A stretch of DNA of 64,000 nucleotides from Prochilodus magdalenae (GCA_024036415.1 JAMWET010001238.1:1-64000), one strand, 5' to 3'; positions 23,379 through 35,601 are shown, counted from the first letter of the stretch. The notes: a model not told the origin generated them from the letters alone. Translations and numbers: made by a program.

Positions 23379-25055
23379 TCATTTTTCTGGAACGCCTTTC
23401 TGGTGCTGCTTGTGTTGTCTTGAGATGTTGATGTTTTCATGCTGCTCCTTGTTCTCCACCTGAAGCATAAGGCTTTAACTCCTTTAGCCCTGAGTAATTC
23501 ACAGAACATTGTGCTTTTAAATTAAATGAGGCTGAGGATATCCAACACAAACATTTATGAAATAACAGACTGCATAAAATAAAAGTCCCCTCTTCCATAT
23601 CTGAAATATCATTGGAACAAACTATTAAGGATGCATTTCAGCTTCTCATAGCTCAGAAATATATGTACAATATTTATCCATCTGCATATGGTTATTTATC
23701 CAAACATAGCAGATGTGATGGAGGTTAGTGGTGGAGGAAAAAGAAGATGAAAGAGACTGATGGGACTAAAGGAACAGATCTGATGGAGGCTAGTGTATAT
23801 ACATCCCTGATCAAAATCTTAAGGCCAGTTAAAAAATTGCAAGAATTTGCATTTTGCACCATTGGATTTTAAGAAGGTTCTAAGTAGAGTTTCACAATGC
23901 TGAAAGAAGAAATGGGAGCAAGAGACCAAAGATTTCGAGCAGTCAATATATTAAAAACAACAATTTAACTGAAGTAGGTTGTTCATCAGCTGCTCAAAAG
24001 TTTAAGACCATAGCTCAAAAAAAACAAAAACCTCCTCAAAACAGAAATCAAAATGTCAGAAAAAGGACTCGGTAATGAGTAGGTCCACCACTGTGGTTGA
24101 TCACATCAAACAGTCGTTTAGGCATGCTTCATGCAAGTGTTTCCAGGAGGCTAGTGGGAATGTTGCTTCAAGTGTTGAAGATGGCTTCACGAAGGGCATC
24201 CACTGTCTGGAATTGATGTCCATTTTTGTAAAGTTCACTTGCTATCCATCCCCAAATGTTCTTAATCTGATTTAAATTAATTGTGTCATTACCACACATA
24301 TGAGGGCCCTCAGTCATCAGGGATGCTCGCTGCAACATCTCCAAATAGTCAGCTGCTGTCTGATGCCCCTGTACAACCTGAAGCTCCATTGTTCCACTGA
24401 AGGAAAAAAGCACCCCAGATCATGACCAGGACCATCAAGGCTATATTTTTTCTCATTAGAGAATAAAAGTATCTTCCATCTTTCAGTGTCCCATGTTTGG
24501 TGTTCCCTTGTAAAGTCCAAACGAGCAATTTTGTGGCGTTGAAGAAGGCATGGCCTTAAAAGACGTTGTCTGAAGCCCTTCGCTCGCAGATGCCGTCTGA
24601 TGGTTATTGAACTTCAGTCAGCTCCAGTAATGGGTCGAGGATCATCCCGTGTCTTGAAGGACAGTCAGTTGGATCCTGCGGCTCAGTGCTGGTGAAATGT
24701 TTTTGGGTCTACCACTTCAGTTTTTTGTTCCAAAAGCCTCAGGATCTTTTAAGAAATGCAAAATGACTGATACTGCGTCCATCCTCTGCAGCGATGGCAC
24801 GTTGTGAGCTTTTTTGCTTTTGCCATCACTGTCTCGACAGTGTGAATACTTGACAGAAAACATGGAATGCAAATTTTTGAGCAGATTTTGGCTTTCAAAA
24901 GTCATGGTCTTAAACTTTTGAGTAGTTGATGTACAGCCAATTGCAGTTTTTTTTGTTATTAAATTGGCTGCTTAAGATCTTTTAGATCCAATTATGCAAA
25001 ATATAAATTCTTGAAATTTATTAACTGGTCTTAAGATTTTTGCTCTGGAGTGTGT

Positions 25056-25086
<31 letters not shown>

Positions 25087-28000
25087 GTATGTGTGTGTGT
25101 GTGTGTGTGTGTATAGTGAATACAAAACCATTGTAGATTTTTAAAGTTCATACATTGATCATTTTCTCTATCCTAAAAATAAATGAAAAAAAAATCCAGA
25201 AATTAGAACAGAATTTCCTAGAATGATTTACAGTGTAAAGAAAAATCTTTTCCAATCTTACCTGGTTTTTGTTGTGTCTGCGGCCAGAGAGCTTCTTCCA
25301 AAGCAGCACAATCTGTAAATGTATCATTCAAGTTTACTGTAATCAGTGACTTATCTATTTAAATACACTCATTAGTAGAATATCTGCACCCAGAAGGAGG
25401 TGTGGGAGTGCAGGTGTGTTGGGAAGGAAGATAAAGGTGACCAGGATCAATAACTGATGATAAATTTAGACTGATATGATCAATATTTATTGAGCTACAC
25501 ATACAGAAGTCTGTCTCACAGAAGACCTCACACAGTTCCTGCAGATGGTGCGGTAGGGGTGGAGGTGGAGTGACACCAGGCCTTCTGGACGTGTGACAAC
25601 AAACCGTCCATCTTGGTGCTGACCACGGTGCCTCCACACACGGATTCGTTGGGCGTCTCCACCAAGACTAAAGCGGGACTCGTCACTGAAGATGACCCGC
25701 TGCCATTCTGAGTCACTCCATGGCAGTCTGGTACGACACCACTGCAGTCTTTGGTGATGGTGACGTGGTGTTAAGGACAGTCGTGGTAACGGTCTGTGTG
25801 CATGTAGTCCTGCATGGTGCAGCCGTCTGGCAATGGTGCTGCACTAACAGGATGACTCATGGAGGACACCACTGCTCGCTGGATGTTGGGTCAGTCATGT
25901 ACAGAGATAAGACCTATCCTTGCTCACGTTGCATGCTAGACTGAGCGTGGAACTTGAATCATTAGCATGTCTCACAATGTCAGACCTACCCACCGAGTTT
26001 CCACCTGTCGGTTGACTCCTTCTGGGTGCAAATAGTTTTTCAGTGATGAGTGTACAATGAACATTTTTGAATGAGAACAGTATACACATGATGGAACAGT
26101 CATCGCTAAACTGAAGTTTATTTATCTGTGACATAAAATAAAATAGTATTTACTTACCACTATGAACAAAAAAAGTGCAAAGAATGTGCACCACCCTGAA
26201 AGAAAACAGAATGCAGATTAATAAAGAGATGGTGATTGTGTTCTCCAGTAACATTTACTACTGCTGTAGAAGATCATGTGTACATGTGCCATACTGTAAC
26301 TGAGATGTGTACTGTTGATGGGTAATGTGGGTTTATTAAAGATTAGTGTTGCTCACCGATGACCGATGCTGTATACGCTCCATTGTTGGCACTGCCATCT
26401 GCATAAGAGCAAACATATATATGGATCAATTAAACGCTATTAATTGAGATTTTTGAATTATCTACACATAAAACCTCAGTCGTACTGATCCTCACTCTTC
26501 TATGTGTCTGATCCTCAGTCATACTGACCCTCACTCCTCTATGTGTCTGATCCACAGTCGTACTGACCCTCACTCCTCTATGTGTCTAATCCACATGTAA
26601 GAATGCATTTTCCTCACTTCATGCATATCTTTACCATTCACAGCCCACACATGCTCACCAAACCTCCATCCTGGGCTGACTGTGAGGATATGCCTGTTAA
26701 CTAAAACATCAGAGGGGAAATCTAGTATAGGCTGCAGGGTTGGGCCCTCCAGTGCTAAGTCGCTGTTGCCCTGCCATAGGCAAAATGTTTAATTCCTACA
26801 ACCATCATAATGGTTAAACTCGGACCTCCCATTTCGGCCACTTAGGGACAACATTGAATAGTGAAGGTTGGTTGCTATTTACAATTAGTCAGCCCTACAC
26901 CTTATTTTTAGAATAAGAGTCAGTGTAGAATAAACCTGGTGAATGAGTGCAGCCAGGTTCTGTTGCTCTGATGGCAAGATAGTATTGATGGAACACCATA
27001 AACATATAAGAAGCATCGTAAATGTAAATGTGGATGAGGGGTTGCTGGTTTCTGAATGGTTTCTCCATGTTTACATTCATAAGACTCCTCTTAGAACTGT
27101 CACTCAGTAGGAAAACAGGAAAACAAACATGATCAGTATAATTACCTTTACAAGAAAAAGTTTCTTAACCTTAAATGTACACACATGTAAAAAAAAATAA
27201 ATTAATTAATTAATGAGACCAAGTAATTTTGGAGAATATGCAGTGCTACTTCTTTTGTCCTCATGTTGGACTGATTCCTATAGAGCTACAGTGACTCTCC
27301 TCTCCAGGTACACAGTTTTATTACAAGACACAAAGTCTTTGAAGAGCACAAATCTTAGGGACTGCTAACAACCTTTCAGCTGGAGGACCATCCAGTTACA
27401 GGACCAACAACTCAGATACATATTCTGGTCCATCTCCACACACACACTATGCTTTCAAGTTTTTTTTAAATCCCCAAAAATGTCACTAGTGAATAAACGA
27501 GGACCTTGGGTTGCTGGACAGACATTCTTATTCTACACATATGTTTGATACATACTGGTTTTACAGGTCTGTTACTTTCAACTGAGAAATGTAGCTAAAT
27601 TTGGATAAAATGATTTCCTGTTATGATACGGGGATGTGTGTTTGTGCTCTCTCTCTTCCTCTCTTATGTATATGCTTTATTTTATGCTCTTATGTATATG
27701 CTGATTTTATTCTCACTTCTCAAACTGAAAAAAAAAATGCATCAGAAAATGTTTAAAGTTCTCAGAACACATTCCTATGTTAAATGTAGTTATGAAATTT
27801 GTGTCTGCATGATCAACATACAATATTTATTGTGCAGTTTAGTTCCGTCAGGTTCTCTGGTGGATGTTCTCTCATGCACTGGGTTACTTAAATAGAAGAA
27901 ATGGGGGGGAAAAATGTGTTAATTTTAATATTAAATTATTTGCTGATCAGATCCTCTTTTAACAGCACTCTGAAAGTGAACTGAGGAGATGATGGCTGTA

Positions 28001-31000
28001 GTTCTAAATGTGAAATGTTTGATTTTTGCTTGATATTGGATACCAGCTGCTTCACAGTTCCGGGTCTCCTTTGTTCTAGACAACCAGCAGGTGTCACTAG
28101 CTGTGCTGCTTACTGTACTTTTAGTCTGTAGCAGAGATCAGATGTGTGAGCACATCAGCACATCCCCAGTTAAAACCTGGGCTTCCTCCTGTAAAAGATC
28201 TTCACTGGAAAAGACACCGTCTGGATGCAGAACATGTTGCTCCAAATCCCATATGAAACTCCTGCTGTTTTATATACATATATGATCTATTAATATTTTT
28301 TCCAGTAAGTGGTAGTAATGGTGTTTCTTGATTTATATACTGTTCAGGATTAATGGTGCTTCACAGATATGCAGGTCCCCCATGCCGTGTGCAGTAATGC
28401 TACTCTTGGCGTCAAAACTTTGATTGGACAGACATGACACTTCTCCACTACTCCTCTTTAAATGAGCTGTGGTCTGGAGAAAGCAGCAGTGTTTGGATCT
28501 GTTCATATCTTTTTAACTTGTGTTTGTGGAGCAGTGAGGAACTGTGTTCACAGACAAAGGTGTTGGGAAGTGTTCCTGATTTTGAAGGTCCTAAGATCAT
28601 GACTACTTAGTACTGGTTCTGGTTGTTGTCCCTTGTTTACAGAGGTTCTCTGGATTCTCTGGATCGGTTAATGATAGCATGTAGTGTGGATGATCCTCGC
28701 CAAGGTCCTTGCTGTGTTACATTGACTAATGTTCTTAAACTGCTGCACTATGTGGCAGGGCAATCTTACACAGAGTGGTGACCCCTCCCCACCTTTACTT
28801 TGGAAAGACTCCGCCTTTCTGAGTGGCTCTTTATAGCCAATCATGTTACTGACCTGTTACCAGTTAACCTAATTAACTGTGAGATATTCCACCAGGTCCT
28901 TTTTAGCGTTACACAAATTCCTGTCTGCCCCATCCCCACTTTTTTTTCAAATATGCAGCTGAGTTTAAATCCAAAATAGCTATACTGTATATTTTACACA
29001 TAAAAACAATATAAAAATATAAAACTACACTGTAAAATACAATATCTACATTTCAACATGTTATTTATTTATTTATTTATTTATTTATTATTATTATTAT
29101 TATTATATTTTAGGAAACTTGTGTAAAAGGTAATGAATAGTGACGTTTGTTTTTAGAAACAAAGCTTACCATTATGTTGAGACCGACAGCATGCTTGTTC
29201 GATCCCCTTAAATCGTTCATTGGGACTCCAGGTGCACTTGGGGTTTGCAGAATTACAGATAGATGAGTCTTCTCCCGTAAACTGACATATCATTTCATTT
29301 TGACCTGAACCTGGGGAAAAAGTAGAAAATGAACAAAGCATACTTTTCAGCAGAACCTCTCATCACTTTACTAACCTCCCAATCGGGTCTATAATTTACA
29401 CCTCTTAAAGCAAGTATAGAGAGATAAAATCAAACATAACATAACAGATATTTACTATAAGGCAACTGTATGTGGACACCTGACTATTACACCTTTATGA
29501 GCTTTTATGACATCTCATTCCAAAACCATGGGCATCAACACGGGTTTACCCCTCTTAGCTGCCACTTGTCTGGGAAGTCTTTTCACAAACTCACACTAAA
29601 AGTGTTATAGAATGAAAGAGAGGAGAATGTAGTGAAATCTAGTGCCCCAGGCTGGGAAGGGGTAGTGCTTTTCATTCCCTTCCTAAGGGACCCAACTGTC
29701 GGTGCATGACTGATGTTCATCTTTAAACCAGGCTGAAGGTGCTTCCCGTTCACCAGCTTCTTAACCCAAACTTCCGTTCCACCTTAAATACTGCAGCTTC
29801 TGCAGGCACCATAATGTAGCTGCTGCAGTTAAGGTGGAACAGAAAGGAAACAGGCTGGCGAACAGGAACTCCAGCTCCCACATCTTTAACAGGATCCCGG
29901 AACACCTTTAATCCTGCAGTCTGCACATTCCACTTCGGACAGATTCCCAAACCTCTCTGGACACATAGGATGGAGCTTAGCTCCGCTCAGCGTCTGACCC
30001 TGAAGAGACTGAAGAGAGGAGCAGCTCCACCTTTATTAGCACCACCACCCCAACAGCAGCCTGTAAGTCCAGCCATGCTTTGTGATTGTCTCTGTGTTTG
30101 CTGGTTGAAGCTATAGTTGACAAACTGAGTTTTTTCAGGCTGATTTGAATTTCTCACTAATTATCTAACTAATAACTAATAATTATTTCACAAAGTAAAT
30201 GACAGATAATGACACTAATCACCAGCCAGCTTCCTAGCCAAGAACCCTCTCAACACACTCAGTGAGCTGTAAGGCAGGAAGTGTCTTGTGATAGGATGAT
30301 TGCCTTAATGATGTGTGGTCATGCCAAAGCATCACAGAACAGATATAGAAAAAAAAAATATGCAAAACTATTATCTTATAAAATACAAGCATGTTTTTGG
30401 TAATAGTGTATTTCGGAGATGCTGCTTTATACACTTAAGAACAAGTAGTAAAGGTTTGAACATACCGTTGCAGAAAATGCAGCGTTTTAATTTAGAAACA
30501 TCTGGAAAAATTGTGAAGCCACAGTCTTTAGTGGAGTTACAGAAGCTCGTAACATTTCCTGCTTTACCCTCTTCAATGCATTGTATACCTAAACCTGGAG
30601 AAAGAGAATATGAATATGAATACAAGCACCGGTATTAAGCACTGTTTAATAGAACTATGTCAATATTGGTACAGTGTTGGTATAGTAATGCTGGTATTGT
30701 AATGCATGAAGAGCTGGAATAGAAGAAAGATAAACAAAAGAAACATTGCGACTGAGACTCGCATGTCATTAACTCAACTCTCCAGCTGCATACATCATGA
30801 GGTTTCATTGCTTTCATAGTCACAATGTAATTAAAGAAATAAAATTACATTTATTTGAAGGAATAGATCTAATATATTTTGCACCCACTTTCACAAAGAA
30901 TCGACTGGATGACCGTATATGTAGAAAGACAGATATTCATCTGCTCTATAAACGGCTTACCTGATTGTACAAGCAAAATCTGAGCCAGGAGCATTATCAA

Positions 31001-31015
31001 ATCCAGCAACTTCAT
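23379..31015 (-). CDS. Cysteine-rich type I membrane protein, copy B
   Basis: Exons are 30961-31015, 30466-30594, 29170-29310, 26357-26398, 26158-26195, 25262-25312 and 23379-23459, with an optional microexon at 25154-25172. Every junction has GT/AG, and the internal ectodomain exons are all phase 1-1. The product is about 178 residues. It has a signal peptide starting [18 protein letters not shown], two homologous five-cysteine modules and a short stalk ([13 protein letters not shown]). The membrane span is [17 protein letters not shown], followed by a basic tail with [12 protein letters not shown]. The cysteine pattern suggests a small disulfide-bonded extracellular domain. I do not recognise the family. 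No upstream promoter like that of A and C remains beside it, so expression is uncertain. Confidence 0.55.
23800..25056 (-). mobile_element. Tc1-like element in the gene B intron
   Basis: The inverted ends are tacatccctgatcaaaatct on the left and, reversed, tacacactccagagcaaaaa on the right. Transposase pieces are readable on the minus strand, including [14 protein letters not shown] near 24370 and [15 protein letters not shown] near 24900, in different frames. It sits between the microexon and the tail exon of gene B, is absent from A and C, and so inserted after the duplications. Confidence 0.85.
25364..26054 (-). mobile_element. Mariner/IS630-type relic in the gene B intron
   Basis: This is the orthologous insertion to 12172-12990 and 56461-57231, shortened by an internal deletion of about 100 bp. 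It starts tacactcattagt and ends gatgagtgta. Confidence 0.85.
26472..26592. repeat. Short minisatellite, gene B
   Basis: About three units of the 36-bp repeat (cgtactgatcctcactcttc type) lie just upstream of the stalk exon, the same place as the expanded arrays in A and C. Confidence 0.9.
26600..29160. other. Long intron of gene B
   Basis: The part up to about 27620 aligns with unit C (59150-60420), apart from indels. From 27620 to 29160 the sequence is specific to B. Apart from an ATTT/ATT run at 29060-29110, I see no repeat or exon there that I can support. Confidence 0.5.
29170..29310 (-). CDS. Gene B exon: second five-cysteine module
   Basis: This is a 141-nt phase 1-1 exon with acceptor ttttccccag and donor gtaagc. 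It encodes a module starting [13 protein letters not shown], with ICNSANPKC and ending in the pair ACC followed by RSQHN. Cysteine spacing is C-x9-C-x6-C-x14-CC. It aligns with the first module around the shared CNS-x(2,3)-C core, so one arose from the other by exon duplication. Confidence 0.6.
29455..29625. mobile_element. Common fish DNA-transposon fragment
   Basis: The phrase tgtggacacctgactattac followed by ccaaaaccatgggcatcaac is the recognisable end of a widely dispersed Tc1-type repeat in fish genomes. Only about 170 bp remain, in the intron of gene B. Confidence 0.6.
29743..29870. repeat. Imperfect hairpin repeat
   Basis: Inverted halves gttccaccttaaatactgca and tgcagttaaggtggaac, flanked by gttcaccagc and gctggcgaac, could fold as a stem. 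It looks like a small palindromic mobile repeat in an intron. No gene feature is evident. Confidence 0.6.
30466..30594 (-). CDS. Gene B exon: first five-cysteine module
   Basis: This is a 129-nt phase 1-1 exon directly after the signal-peptide exon. It begins [14 protein letters not shown], contains a likely N-glycosylation site (NVT), then [11 protein letters not shown], and ends KRCIFCN. Cysteine spacing is C-x12-C-x5-C-x13-C-x2-C. Acceptor (tttctccag) and donor (gtatgt) are both good. Confidence 0.6.
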
Positions 31016-31319
31016 TATCTACAAAACACAATGTGATAAAAAGGGGATGTGATGTTATTTTACACTGCTCTGTCTTTGTTTCAGAAACTGAAGGCCTTTT
31101 TATTTACCACTTCACCAGGGTTCAGTAATATCCAGTGTTATTGACTGATGTTGGATAAATGTATTTACATAAAGGCTTTTAAGTGACTGAAGATTTTGAT
31201 GAGTTATTTAATTGTAATTAACAAAAGTGAAGGAATGTGTCTATGTGTACCTCACATCTACTATACTGTAATTTACAGTTTCAACATAAACTTATCATTT
31301 ACACAGAGGTGTTGGGGTT

Positions 31320-31320
31320 A

Positions 31321-31402
<82 letters not shown>
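31320..31402. repeat. (CA)n microsatellite
   Basis: About 40 CA units with one TC interruption. In units A and C the same position has only a few CA units. Confidence 0.95.
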
Positions 31403-31404
<2 letters not shown>

Positions 31405-31872
31405 GAACTGCATGTGAAGGAATAAAGTTCAACTAAACTTTATCAGCTATTTGATAAGGTTTGGACATCTCTTAGAAATCCTAATATATTAGTTTTAATT
31501 TTAGTAATTTACATACACATTACCATTAAAGTACATGTCCTTACTTCCCCACTGCTCAAAACCAACTCAGGAACTTTACAGTTTAAAACAAGACTAGAGC
31601 TTTTAGAAACTGAGTATTGATGTAAGTATATACAAGATGGTAGAACAAATGCAATACATTATTATGCATAATAAAAAAAATGCAATAAATTTTTAAAAAA
31701 TCAATTTTTGATTTTTTGATCATGGGCAAAGAAAAAGAACTGTGAGGAACCAACTACAGCATCAGTGATCAATTCCCTTGTGAAATACTAGACAGATGCA
31801 AAAAACTCCTCCCCATCAGAAAACAGGATAAATTGTATGTAGATGGACAATTATTCAGAGATAAAAGACATG

Positions 31873-32396
31873 TGTCACGCTTCCGGGTTTCCCCAGCTCC
31901 TCTGCTCTCCTGGACTCCATTTCCCAGAGTGCATCATCCGATGACATCACACCCACATGTCCCCAGCCATCCAATCAGCACCGCTCTAGGTCACGAGTTT
32001 TAACCAGCTGCAGCCACTTAGCCTCAGTATATATACTCCTCTCAAACACTTCCTCATTGCGAAGTTTTGCCAAATCTGGTTTGCATTTCTCCTCTGGTTC
32101 TCCTGACTCTGGCTTTTTGACTCCCTTTGGCTCTGAACTCTTCTTTTTGCTTATCCCTTGTTGGTGTTCTCTCTCGTTCTACTCTCTGGCTATCGACCTT
32201 TGTTTTGTTACCATGACCATTCTCTTGCCTAGCCCTTTTACCTTGGTTGCCTCGCTGCTTGCTTACTCCGGTTTTTGACCTCTGCATGTTCTTTGACCTT
32301 GACCTTGTCTCTCCCTTTACGTGTATTGCTGCTGTGCTTGTGTACTCATGTGCTTAAAGCCCATTTGACTTTTAGCTCTGCGCGTTGTCCCTGACA
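31873..32396 (+). mobile_element. Solo Ty3/gypsy-type LTR with target-site duplication
   Basis: The LTR runs from TGTCACGCTTCC to CCCTGACA and is flanked by acatg on both sides (31868-31872 and 32397-32401). It has a TATA-like tatatatactcc. There is no internal region, so it arose by LTR-LTR recombination. It belongs to the same family as the LTRs at 10455, 54295 and 61204. The open frames within it are not genes. Confidence 0.9.
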
Positions 32397-32559
32397 ACAT
32401 GACACCCTGGCTGTACCTACCAACCAAAAAAACCAACCAAGACACACACTTTTTCCATGTACACCATTTATATAGGCTACCCCACAAGTGATTAAAAAAC
32501 TCTTGCACAAAACCAACAAGACAAATTTGTTTTCTTACCAACATCCAAAAACTCAGATT

Positions 32560-33000
32560 AACACGTAATCCTACCTTCAACAATCCACCACACCCCACCT
32601 GGTTCTCACCCACCTGGACATGTCAGAAAGCTGTTCATAGACTTCAGTTCAGCATTCAACACAATCGTCCCTCAGCAGCTGATTGTATAACTGAGCCTAC
32701 TCACCTCCCTCTGCAAGTGGGTCTGGGATTTCCTGACTAAGACACAGGATGGGTCAGGATGGGTAATAACATCTCCAGCCCCACTGTGACAGAACAAACA
32801 ACCTAGTTCTCTCTTACATTTCCTCCCCTCTTTTAGTCCCGTTCTGTCCCTGCAGTAGTTCAGTAGTTCACACACTATCCCTCATACTCTTGGCCACAAT
32901 ACAATATCACACTTTCCAGGATTAGTACACATCACCACCTTCTACAGCTGAAGCCACTTGGACCATTTGTAACCTTTCTAGGAGGAAGGAGAAAGCCCAT
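32560..33000 (+). mobile_element. Non-LTR retrotransposon reverse-transcriptase fragment
   Basis: The plus strand reads KLFIDFSSAFNTIVPQQLI at about 32628-32690. This is the DFSSAFN stretch of the palm domain in L2-like LINEs, where the first catalytic aspartate lies. A stop follows, and then degraded sequence. Confidence 0.8.
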
Positions 33001-33269
33001 GCTTGGTTTTAGCTGGGCTTATATAGTGCCTGGGCAAGTCCAGACATGCCCCTGGACCCTGGGACGCTGGAATGATCCATTTACTGTACTATGCCAATTA
33101 TTGTTAATGATAATTATTGGTCCCACTGAAGAGGAGAGGGACTGGTATATGCTGTGTTGTATAGACAGGTGGGGGTCTATTTAAGAGCGCACTCCATTTC
33201 TGATGTGCAAAATGTTGGTTGATAGCTGAAGCCACGTGTTTTGAGGGAAACATTTAGTTTCCCTAAACT

Positions 33270-33587
33270 TTATATATGTTTACATTTTTTTTTTTTAGTT
33301 TGGTTTACTTGTTTTTTTCCACACATTTATTTATTTATATATATTTATTGTCAATATTCTTGCCCCTTTTGATAAATAAACACCTTTGCACTGTATGTGC
33401 TATTACAGTTAGCCACTCCTTTTTATCATACCCTTCGACGACTACCTCTTCTGCTATGTACACTTTATATATCTATACTGTTTACAACCACATACTTACT
33501 GGTACTGCTCTACTCTTTGCACATGTCCTGCACACATACTGTACTGTCTGCACACATTGTTTTTCTCTATTTATCTTTCTACTACTC

Positions 33588-33657
<70 letters not shown>

Positions 33658-34030
33658 TCCTTATACTGCACTGGAGAAGGAGCCTGGCCGTGTTTCGTCG
33701 TACTGTACAACGTTTAAAGTTTAATTGAATTGACTTGAATTGAAAACGCCCAGGAGCATTTCTACTTCCTGCAGAGTCTGAAGAAGCCTCTCCATGTTCA
33801 TTGCACCGTCTCTGACCGCAAGACCCTACGGTATGTAGTGAGGACAGCTGAGAAGATCATCTGGGTCTCTCTCCCCTCCATCATGGACACCTACACCACA
33901 CCATCTACAAAACCACCAGCATTCTGGACAACCGCACCCAACACTGTTGTTCCATGCTGCAGCTTGTTCTTGGAGAAATATAATTTCATTCCACTGTGTA
34001 CTTGTAAATGGATGGAATGGCAATAAAAGC
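33270..34030 (+). mobile_element. LINE 3' end fragments
   Basis: A tail with actggagaaggagcctgg lies at 33668-33735. A C-terminal ORF2 piece follows, in which AQEHFYFLQSLKKPLHV and VRTAEKIIWVSLPSIMDTY are readable, ending near an aataaaagcc at 34022. An (AT)n tract of about 55 bp occupies 33593-33647. All frames are broken. Confidence 0.75.
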
Positions 34031-34347
34031 CTCTTGACTTCACTTCCATTGATAGTAATTAAAAACAGATCAATACCAAACTCAACACCACCCTATTCAT
34101 AACTCAGCAAATCATCTTCCTCTGTGTACACACACACACACACACACACACAATATTAATATTTTACAGATCACAATACCAGGGAGCATTTTTCCTTCCC
34201 CTAAATCATCCTGGGGTAAAAAACAAATACGGTATAAATGAATTAGTAAACTCACACATGAATATTCATTTATAAAACATTTTTTTTCTATTAAACATAT
34301 AATGCAAAATAATTCAAATGTTTTTTCATTAGAATGTAAATTCTAGT

Positions 34348-34353
34348 TTTATT
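34348..34353 (-). terminator. Polyadenylation signal of the Ig-receptor gene
   Basis: AATAAA on the minus strand lies about 370 bp beyond the stop codon at 34721. No better hexamer lies closer on this strand in the sequence I checked. Confidence 0.45.
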
Positions 34354-34720
34354 GAACGAGTGATAAATAAATAAAAAGTGATAAATAGGCACAAAACCAC
34401 AATGGCTAACACGGCTAACTTGAAAAAACTGTGAATGCAACTGAATGACGAGTGGGCTCCTATTGGGGATCACATCAGCATCTGTTGGACTACATCAGAT
34501 GTTCAGAGGTTGTGAAAATTACCCATTTATTAAAACAGCTATCCATTTTACCATTACAACAGTTTTAATATCGTAACTGTGCCAGTGATATATAAATAAC
34601 ATTACAATATTACAATAACAAAACTAATCCAAATACAAATTATACAAATAATTTTTATCAGTACTGAAAGCTGTACAAAGCAGAGAATATACCAACGTGT
34701 ACAGAGCAGAGTTTTTTTCT

Positions 34721-35537
34721 TTACAGGGATCTGATCTGACTGTTTCTCATCCTCTTTCGAATGACCAGTGCACAGACAAAGGTGGCTGTTAGGAAGACCA
34801 GCAGATTAACAGAGAAGACTAGGTATTTCAGCCATGAGGGTGGAGGCTCTGGCTGCTGTTCTGTAATAGAAGTTGTCTTGAATTCTACAGTTTCTGCACC
34901 TAAAGTGAAGTGTTAAAAGTTGTTAGAGATGTCAAAGTGTGGACTAAGTCATTTATTATATATATAGTGAAGTCATGGAATATATATATTTGTAACCTAC
35001 CAGTTATTCTTAGTGACGTCCCACTGCCAAAGATCTGCGTCAGTGTTCCATCAATGAAGCAGGTTGTCTTGCAAAACAGCGGTTCAGTATCATTTGCTGA
35101 AAGACTGTGAAGAGTGATTTCACTAAAGGTACCATGTGAAGTGATGCGGACTCGGTGCTGATACTTCTCTACTGTTTCAATGTCTAGTGTTCTCTTTCTG
35201 TTGCTCGGGTTGAGAATGACCCAGTTCATTTTGCATCTCCTAAGAGTTTCTCCTTGGGTGCTGATGTTGCACTGAAGTACTGCTAAATCTCCAACTCTAT
35301 ACTGATCTCTGACTGACCACTGGGTAATCCAAACCCTGCTAAATGCCACTCCTAGAAATGAGAAGATTCACATTAGGAAGAGAAGCTGTGTTTGGACTGA
35401 TCATGCTATGGTGGAATAAAATGAGGTTGTTGGTGCTGCTTACCATTAAAATCAGTTACTAGTAAATTAAATTGATTAATTTAAAGAATGATAGACTTCT
35501 TACCCCACAAAAATGCAAACAACATCAGAGCCCTCAT
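34721..35537 (-). CDS. Single V-type Ig-domain membrane receptor
   Basis: Three exons, 35504-35537, 35001-35351 and 34721-34899, join with GT/AG and phase 1 throughout to give 187 residues. The signal peptide starts MRALMLFAFLWG. The Ig domain has the first cysteine in LAVLQCNIST, the core tryptophan in MNWVILN, and SANDTEPLFCKTTC as the second-cysteine region. It ends in a J-like FGSGTSLRI strand. A short threonine/proline stalk leads to a membrane span (YLVFSVNLLVFLTATFVCAL) and a basic tail, RKRMRNSQIRSL, with no ITAM or ITIM. The J-like ending and single V domain resemble fish CD8-type or novel immune-type receptors. I cannot choose between them. The gene looks intact. Confidence 0.82.
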
Positions 35538-35601
35538 CCTGTCACATTTTCTCTATTAGGCTTCCTGCCACTGGTGAGACCTTGCTGATGTGTCATGTTT
35601 A

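Larger units (their letters stand above)
20520..31690 (-). repeat. Duplicated unit B
   Basis: This is the second direct repeat of the family. It aligns with A and C from the polyadenylation block (20707) to about 31690, where the A-like sequence ends in an A-rich tract, so exon 1 and the promoter seen in A and C are missing. Unlike A it holds a Tc1 insertion at 23800 and two extra coding exons near 29.2 and 30.5 kb. Part of 21650-22700 is shared only with unit C. Confidence 0.85.

Noticed and set aside
28091..28285. Plus-strand ORF starting [14 protein letters not shown] that resembles a signal peptide
   Set aside because: It is a single short frame in an intron of gene B, with no splice partner, promoter or counterpart in A or C.
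31196..31425. ORFs rich in TH repeats
   Set aside because: They are (CA)n artefacts, not conserved in units A or C.
32057..32278. Hydrophobic ORF in the solo LTR
   Set aside because: It lies entirely within LTR sequence related to other LTR copies with no conserved frame.
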